A DNA stretch of 19,903 nucleotides from Ignavibacteriales bacterium (lineage in GTDB: Bacteria; Bacteroidota; Ignavibacteria; Ignavibacteriales; Melioribacteraceae). A program made the position numbers and the translations under genes. The notes below the pieces were generated by a model, which saw nothing but the letters and a program-made list of their open reading frames with translations, ran no database searches and was not told the origin of the DNA. Of this stretch, positions 15,912 through 19,903 are shown one piece after another. The number at the start of each line of letters is the position of its first letter. Within the stretch, counting starts at the first letter, position 1. The stretch lies in NCBI GenBank assembly GCA_016929735.1, contig JAFGID010000207.1, positions 1 through 19,903 of the forward strand, given 5' to 3'.

Positions 15912-16385
15912 ATGAAAATCGTATCGAATATCGTTGAAGTCCATATATTCAGAATTGTGAACAAGAAGATGCAATTTCTAATTCTTCGTCGTTCTAATGA
16001 TTTCTCATATCCTTTGGTATGGCAAATGGTAACTGGTAAAAATGAAATTAATGAACGGGCAGTTGATACTGTTGTTAGAGAAGTCAAAGAGGAAACAGGA
16101 CTTGAAATAATTAAAATGTGGGTTGTTCCAAATACAAATTTTTATTTTGATTATGAAAATGATGAATTAAATCTTATTCCAGTTTTTGCAGTACAGGTTG
16201 ATAAAGATGAAGAGGTTAATATTTCGGAAGAACATAGTACTTATAAATGGGTTGATTACAATATCGCGAAAAAGATGTATGCTTGGCCCGGTCAAAAGGA
16301 ATCAATTGATGTGATTTATAATTATTTTATGAAGAATAAAAAAATATTAAATTTAGTTGAAATAAAAGAAATAAGTAAAACATAA
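15912..16385 (+). CDS. Nudix hydrolase, NudB-like
   Basis: 157 residues. A complete Nudix box spans 42-64 and fits G-x5-E-x7-R-E-U-x-E-E-x-G-U exactly: Gly42, Glu48, Arg56-Glu57, Glu60-Glu61, Gly63. These acidic residues bind the Mg ions that drive pyrophosphate cleavage of X-linked nucleoside diphosphates. The flanks VWQMVTG (36-42) and EEHSTYKWVD (about 110-119) followed by a W-x-x-x-x-x-x-I helix resemble E. coli NudB, dihydroneopterin triphosphate pyrophosphatase, which acts in folate synthesis. Substrate assignment by similarity alone is uncertain in this superfamily, so no symbol is given. It has its own likely promoter and little Shine-Dalgarno, and is followed after 18 bases by the PfkB kinase gene. 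Confidence 0.9.
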   Translation: MKIVSNIVEVHIFRIVNKKMQFLILRRSNDFSYPLVWQMVTGKNEINERAVDTVVREVKEETGLEIIKMWVVPNTNFYFDYENDELNLIPVFAVQVDKDEEVNISEEHSTYKWVDYNIAKKMYAWPGQKESIDVIYNYFMKNKKILNLVEIKEISKT

Positions 16386-16392
16386 ACTATAT

Positions 16393-16397
16393 AGGAG
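16393..16397 (+). promoter_or_regulatory. Shine-Dalgarno AGGAG deciding the TTG start of the PfkB kinase gene
   Basis: AGGAG six bases before TTG 16404-16406. It is the strongest ribosome-binding site in this part of the window and supports a TTG start that keeps the expected N-terminal LLIIGSIAFDTI strand. Confidence 0.7.
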
Positions 16398-16403
16398 TAA
16401 ATT

Positions 16404-17309
16404 TTGAGTTTATTAATTATCGGTTCAATCGCATTTGATACAATCGAAACACCAATAGACAAAGTTGAAGATACACTGGGTGGGTCTGCAACATATATTT
16501 GTCTTGCTGCAGGGTATTTCTCAAAGCCAAATTATATTGTTGGTGTTGTCGGTGATGACTTTAAATCTGAACATATTGAAATGTTAGAAAAGCATAATAC
16601 TGATTTGCAAGGATTGCAAATTATCAAAGGAGGAAAAACTTTTCGTTGGGGTGGAAGATATCATGAAAATTTAAATGATAGGGATACACTCTTTACTGAA
16701 TTGAATGTATTTGAAACATTCAATCCACAAATCCCAAATAATTTGAGAAAAACAGAATTTGTCTTGCTCGGTAACATTGACCCACCTTTGCAAATGAATG
16801 TATTAAATCAGATAGAAAGCCCTAAATTTATTTTTTGCGATACAATGAATTTATGGATTGATATTAGAAAAAAGGAATTATTAGAAGTTATGGAAAAAGT
16901 TGATATGTTAGTAATTAACGATTCTGAGTCAAAAATGATTTCAGGTGAAAAAAATATTTTTAAGGCAGCAGAATATATTCAAAAAATTGGTCCTAAATAT
17001 CTGATAATTAAAAAAGGTGAACACGGAGCAATACTTTTTTATGAAGATAAGATGTTTTCCATACCTGCGTTTCCATTAAAACAAATTTCTGACCCCACTG
17101 GTGCAGGGGATTCATTTTTAGGAGGACTTGCTGGTTATGTGGCCAGAACAAATGACATAAGTTTTAAAAATATTAAGAAAGGAATTGTTTACGGAACTTG
17201 TATGGCTTCGTTTTGTGTAGAGCATTTCAGTACTAAGGGACTGGAAAATTTATCTGAGGATGAAATTGAGAATAGATTCAAAGAAATGAAAGAATTAACC
17301 GAGTTTTAA
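16404..17309 (+). CDS. PfkB (ribokinase) family sugar or nucleoside kinase
   Basis: 301 residues from a TTG start with AGGAG upstream. The N-terminal strand LLIIGSIAFD (3-12) and the di-glycine loop LGGSATYICLAAGYF (25-39) are the substrate side of the ribokinase fold. DPTGAGDSFLGG at 230-241 is the PfkB signature 2, with the anion hole and catalytic base Asp236; VINDSESKMI and IIKKGEHGAILF are typical core strands. Length is normal. Substrate cannot be read from the motifs: ribokinase, adenosine kinase and ribose-1-phosphate-type kinases share them. It ends 1 base before the mtnA start, so both are probably made together, which suggests a phosphorylated pentose such as ribose-1-phosphate or methylthioribose. 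That is inference from context. Confidence 0.9.
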   Translation: MSLLIIGSIAFDTIETPIDKVEDTLGGSATYICLAAGYFSKPNYIVGVVGDDFKSEHIEMLEKHNTDLQGLQIIKGGKTFRWGGRYHENLNDRDTLFTELNVFETFNPQIPNNLRKTEFVLLGNIDPPLQMNVLNQIESPKFIFCDTMNLWIDIRKKELLEVMEKVDMLVINDSESKMISGEKNIFKAAEYIQKIGPKYLIIKKGEHGAILFYEDKMFSIPAFPLKQISDPTGAGDSFLGGLAGYVARTNDISFKNIKKGIVYGTCMASFCVEHFSTKGLENLSEDEIENRFKEMKELTEF

Positions 17310-17310
17310 T

Positions 17311-18327
17311 ATGTCAGATTTTAGCTGTTTTGAATTTAAGGATGATAAACTGATTTTTATTGACCAGACAAAATTACCGATCGAAGAGATCTATATTCAG
17401 ACAGATGATTATGAAAGAATTGCCGAAGCAATTGAAAAACTCGAAATTAGAGGTGCTCCTGCCATAGGTGTGGTTGCTGCTTATGGATTAGTACTATCGG
17501 TTAGAGAATTTTCCCATAATCGAGAAGAAAAATTTTTTAATGCTTTTGAGAGAATGAGAGCAACAAGACCGACTGCCGTAAATCTATTCTGGGCACTTGA
17601 TAAAATGAGAATTGCTTTTGAAGAAAATAAACATTTAGATAACATTTACGAACTGCTTTTACATTCAGCAAGAGAAATCCATTTAGATGACATTGAAAGA
17701 TGTGAAATGATTGCAAAGAATGGACTGATGATTTTTGAAAAAACTTGTTATGTCTTAACGCATTGTAACACGGGTCAATTAGCAACTGGAGGTGAGGGAA
17801 CAGCCTTGAATATTATTAAGGAAGGACATGAAAATGGTTTTGTTAAATTAGTTTATGTTGACGAAACCCGTCCATTATTTCAAGGTTCTCGTTTAACAGC
17901 ATTTGAACTTGAGAAAGCAAATATTCCTTTTAAAATTATTACCGATTCCACTGCTGCATTTTTAATGAAAAATAAGATGGTGGATGTAGTAATTACTGGA
18001 GCAGATAGAATTGCTGTTAATGGCGATACAGCTAATAAAATCGGAACCTACAATTTAGCAGTTTTATCTAATTTTCATAAAATTCCATTTTATATCGCAG
18101 CACCAACAAGCACTATTGACTTAAATTGTGAATCGGGTAAAAATATTAAAATAGAAGAAAGAAAAAAATCGGAAATTTTACGAATAAAGGATATCCAAAT
18201 ATCAAAGGAAAATTACGATGTGTATTCACCAGCGTTTGATATTACTCCTAATGAATTAATAACTGGGATTATAACAGAAAACAGATTGCATAAACCACCT
18301 TATAACTTCAATGACAAAGATTGTTAA
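17311..18327 (+). CDS. mtnA: S-methyl-5-thioribose-1-phosphate isomerase (MtnA / aIF-2B-like family)
   Basis: 338 residues. Converts methylthioribose-1-phosphate to methylthioribulose-1-phosphate in methionine salvage. The eIF2B-like fold shows RGAPAIGVVAAYG (47-59) for phosphate binding, ATRPTAVNLFWAL (84-96), THCNTGQLATGGEGTAL (150-166) with the catalytic Cys152, DETRPLFQGSRLTAFEL (184-200) and ITGADRIAVNGDTANKIGTYN (from 228) with the catalytic Asp232, then AAPTSTIDL. All key residues are in place. Relatives with different sugars exist, notably archaeal ribose-1,5-bisphosphate isomerase, so substrate identity rests on overall MtnA likeness. No other mtn gene is in view. It starts 1 base after the kinase stop, and its last 17 bases overlap recO. 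Confidence 0.93.
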   Translation: MSDFSCFEFKDDKLIFIDQTKLPIEEIYIQTDDYERIAEAIEKLEIRGAPAIGVVAAYGLVLSVREFSHNREEKFFNAFERMRATRPTAVNLFWALDKMRIAFEENKHLDNIYELLLHSAREIHLDDIERCEMIAKNGLMIFEKTCYVLTHCNTGQLATGGEGTALNIIKEGHENGFVKLVYVDETRPLFQGSRLTAFELEKANIPFKIITDSTAAFLMKNKMVDVVITGADRIAVNGDTANKIGTYNLAVLSNFHKIPFYIAAPTSTIDLNCESGKNIKIEERKKSEILRIKDIQISKENYDVYSPAFDITPNELITGIITENRLHKPPYNFNDKDC

Positions 18328-19048
18328 AACAAGAGCGATTGTTCTACGAAAAATTAATTATAGTGATACGAGTAAAATAGCAACATTTTACACAGAAGAA
18401 TTAGGTAGGATTTCAGGTATTATTAAAGGTGGCCGTAATCCTAAAAGTAAAACTGGTGCTATTATTGACCAAATGAATTTAATTGAGTTGGTATTTTATG
18501 GTAAAGAAAATCGTGATGTCCAACTTGTCAGCCAAGCAGATTTAATCCAACATTATCCACATATAAAAGATGATTTTGAAAAAATAAAATACGCAGTTGC
18601 AATTTTAGAATTACTTTATACGTTAACTATTGAAAATGAAATCAATAAAAAATTATTTTTGGGAGCAATCAAAATATTTTCTCTCCTCGAGAAAGATTCT
18701 GAGGAACCAAAAGTACTATTTACGCGTTTTTTAATTTTCTTTATAAAAGAGCTGGGATATGAATTACAATTAACGAAATGTAAGCATTGCGGAAAACAAT
18801 TAGAAAATCAATCAAGCGTGCTTTTTAATTTCGAATTTGGCTTTTTCTGCGATGAATGTAAAATACATTTTCAAGCAGAAGTTGCATTTGATAAGGAACT
18901 TTACAAAAATATGCTTTGTTTAATGAACAAAAAATATGGAAATATTACAATTTCAAATAAACAACTCGATAAAATTATTAAATTTTTATTGAAATATTTA
19001 GCATTTCATATCCAAGAATTTAAAGGAATTAAATCCTTATCATATTAA
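18311..19048 (+). CDS. recO: DNA repair protein RecO
   Basis: 245 residues. RecO works with RecR and RecF to load RecA on SSB-coated single-stranded DNA and to anneal strands. Residues 1-80 form the OB-fold (TRAIVLRKINYSDTSKIATF, then GRISGIIKGGRNPKSK at about 32-47), followed by a helical domain. A zinc-finger is present as CKHC (157-160) and CDEC (180-183), which many RecO proteins retain. Length is typical. The ATG lies inside the 3' end of mtnA (17-base overlap), and no strong Shine-Dalgarno is seen, so translation probably depends on coupling to mtnA. Confidence 0.94.
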   Translation: MTKIVKTRAIVLRKINYSDTSKIATFYTEELGRISGIIKGGRNPKSKTGAIIDQMNLIELVFYGKENRDVQLVSQADLIQHYPHIKDDFEKIKYAVAILELLYTLTIENEINKKLFLGAIKIFSLLEKDSEEPKVLFTRFLIFFIKELGYELQLTKCKHCGKQLENQSSVLFNFEFGFFCDECKIHFQAEVAFDKELYKNMLCLMNKKYGNITISNKQLDKIIKFLLKYLAFHIQEFKGIKSLSY

Positions 19049-19069
19049 AAAGAATTTTATTAAATCAAT

Positions 19070-19074
19070 AGGAA
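19070..19074 (+). promoter_or_regulatory. Shine-Dalgarno AGGAA for the DegP/HtrA gene
   Basis: AGGAA five bases before ATG 19080-19082. It fixes the start of the protease, whose N-terminus then reads as a signal or anchor sequence. Confidence 0.55.
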
Positions 19075-19079
19075 TAATT

Positions 19080-19903
19080 ATGAAATCAAAAAATTTAATT
19101 GCTGCAATCGTTTTCCTTGTTATAGGGATTATAAGCGGTGCAATTTTAGTATCTAATTTTGATATTATAAAAAGTAGCAATGCAGACAATGTTGGCGCCG
19201 AGAATTCACCCATTACACTCAACTCTGACGTTCAAGCTTTTAATAATATGTTTACTGAGGTAGCTGAAAAAGTAACGCCATCAATCGTTCAAATTATGGT
19301 AGTTGTTCAAAGAAAAAATCAATTTCAGGATATGTTGCCGGAAGGATTTGAATTCTTCTTTCCATTTAAGGAAGACATCCCGAAAGAGCAGCAAGGGGGT
19401 GGTAGCGGTATTATTATTAAATCAGATGGTTATATACTTACAAATAATCACGTAGTCAATGGTGCGACACAAATTGAAGTGAAACTTTGGGACAGAAGAA
19501 CTTACCAAGCTGAATTAGTTGGTGCAGATCCATTGACAGATTTGGCAGTAATTAAAATTGATGAAACTAATTTACCAGCTGCATATCTGGGAAATTCAGA
19601 CGAGTTGAAAGTCGGACAATGGGTTATGGCTATTGGTAATCCTTTGGCATTGCGTTCCACTGTTACTGCTGGAATTATAAGTGCATTAGGCAGGAATGAG
19701 CTTCGTCTTATTCAGGATAGCTATGGTGTTGAAGATTATATTCAAACAGATGCAGCAATCAATCCAGGGAATAGCGGTGGTGCATTGGTTGATTTGAATG
19801 GTGCAGTAATTGGTGTTAATACAGCAATTGCCACAAATGGATTTTCAGCAAGTTATATTGGATATGGATTTGCAATTCCAATCAATTTAGCAAAATCAGT
19901 TGC
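19080..19903 (+). CDS. DegP/HtrA (Do) family serine protease, 5' part (3' end outside window)
   Basis: The first 274 residues are present; the reading frame runs off the window. An N-terminal hydrophobic segment (about 5-25) is a signal peptide or membrane anchor, placing the enzyme in the periplasm. A trypsin-like protease domain follows: GGGSGIIIKSDGYILTNNHVV (106-126) with His124, DPLTDLAVIKI (150-160) with Asp154, and NPGNSGGALVD (228-238) with nucleophile Ser232. The activation loop near 204-222 is short, as in many HtrA proteins. One or two PDZ domains would be expected after about residue 290, which cannot be seen here. HtrA proteases remove misfolded envelope proteins, including outer-membrane proteins. 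The gene lies 31 bases after recO with its own good ribosome-binding site. Confidence 0.95.
   Translation, partial: MKSKNLIAAIVFLVIGIISGAILVSNFDIIKSSNADNVGAENSPITLNSDVQAFNNMFTEVAEKVTPSIVQIMVVVQRKNQFQDMLPEGFEFFFPFKEDIPKEQQGGGSGIIIKSDGYILTNNHVVNGATQIEVKLWDRRTYQAELVGADPLTDLAVIKIDETNLPAAYLGNSDELKVGQWVMAIGNPLALRSTVTAGIISALGRNELRLIQDSYGVEDYIQTDAAINPGNSGGALVDLNGAVIGVNTAIATNGFSASYIGYGFAIPINLAKSV

Noticed and set aside
19023..19038. Inverted repeat AAGGA/TCCTT near the end of recO
   Set aside because: Arms of five bases inside the coding sequence and no T tract; most likely chance.

Overview
This A+T-rich window looks like chromosome from the Bacteroidota/Chlorobiota group, most likely an Ignavibacteria-type bacterium. 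That placement is inferred from gene content and order: purH next to mreBCD-mrdA-rodA, a DUF2851 protein, a type-2 pyrF, a secreted protein with the fibronectin-like sandwich common in this group, and one promoter that fits the Bacteroidetes consensus. Genes are tightly packed. I see no rRNA, tRNA, CRISPR array, insertion sequence or prophage gene.

Left end (1-1123, + strand): the 3' end of etfA (electron transfer flavoprotein alpha subunit), a strong 13-bp-arm hairpin at 509-536, then a DUF151 bifunctional-nuclease-type protein with a C-terminal UVR motif.

Middle (1148-10967, - strand): nine genes with gaps of 18 bases or less, or overlaps, reading as one operon in the order purN, purH, mreB, mreC, mreD, mrdA (PBP2), rodA, pyrF, DUF2851. 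It joins two late purine steps (PurN, PurH) and the last UMP step (PyrF) to the elongasome: the MreB filament, its MreC/MreD membrane partners, the RodA glycosyltransferase and the PBP2 transpeptidase. purH and rodA use TTG starts. The operon starts from a 288-base A+T-rich divergent intergenic region.

Right part (11256-19903, + strand): a small secreted fibronectin-like protein, maf (nucleotide pyrophosphatase), a 1148-residue predicted outer-membrane beta-barrel protein of unknown function, a NudB-like Nudix hydrolase behind a Bacteroidetes-type promoter, a PfkB-family kinase coupled to mtnA (a methylthioribose-1-phosphate isomerase family protein), recO overlapping mtnA, and the 5' part of a DegP/HtrA serine protease cut by the window end.

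Most of the window is conserved housekeeping sequence. The best candidate for something undescribed is the 1148-residue outer-membrane protein. Next come the kinase-isomerase pair, which may handle ribose-1-phosphate-type sugars, and the hairpin that sits in the translation-initiation region of the DUF151 gene.
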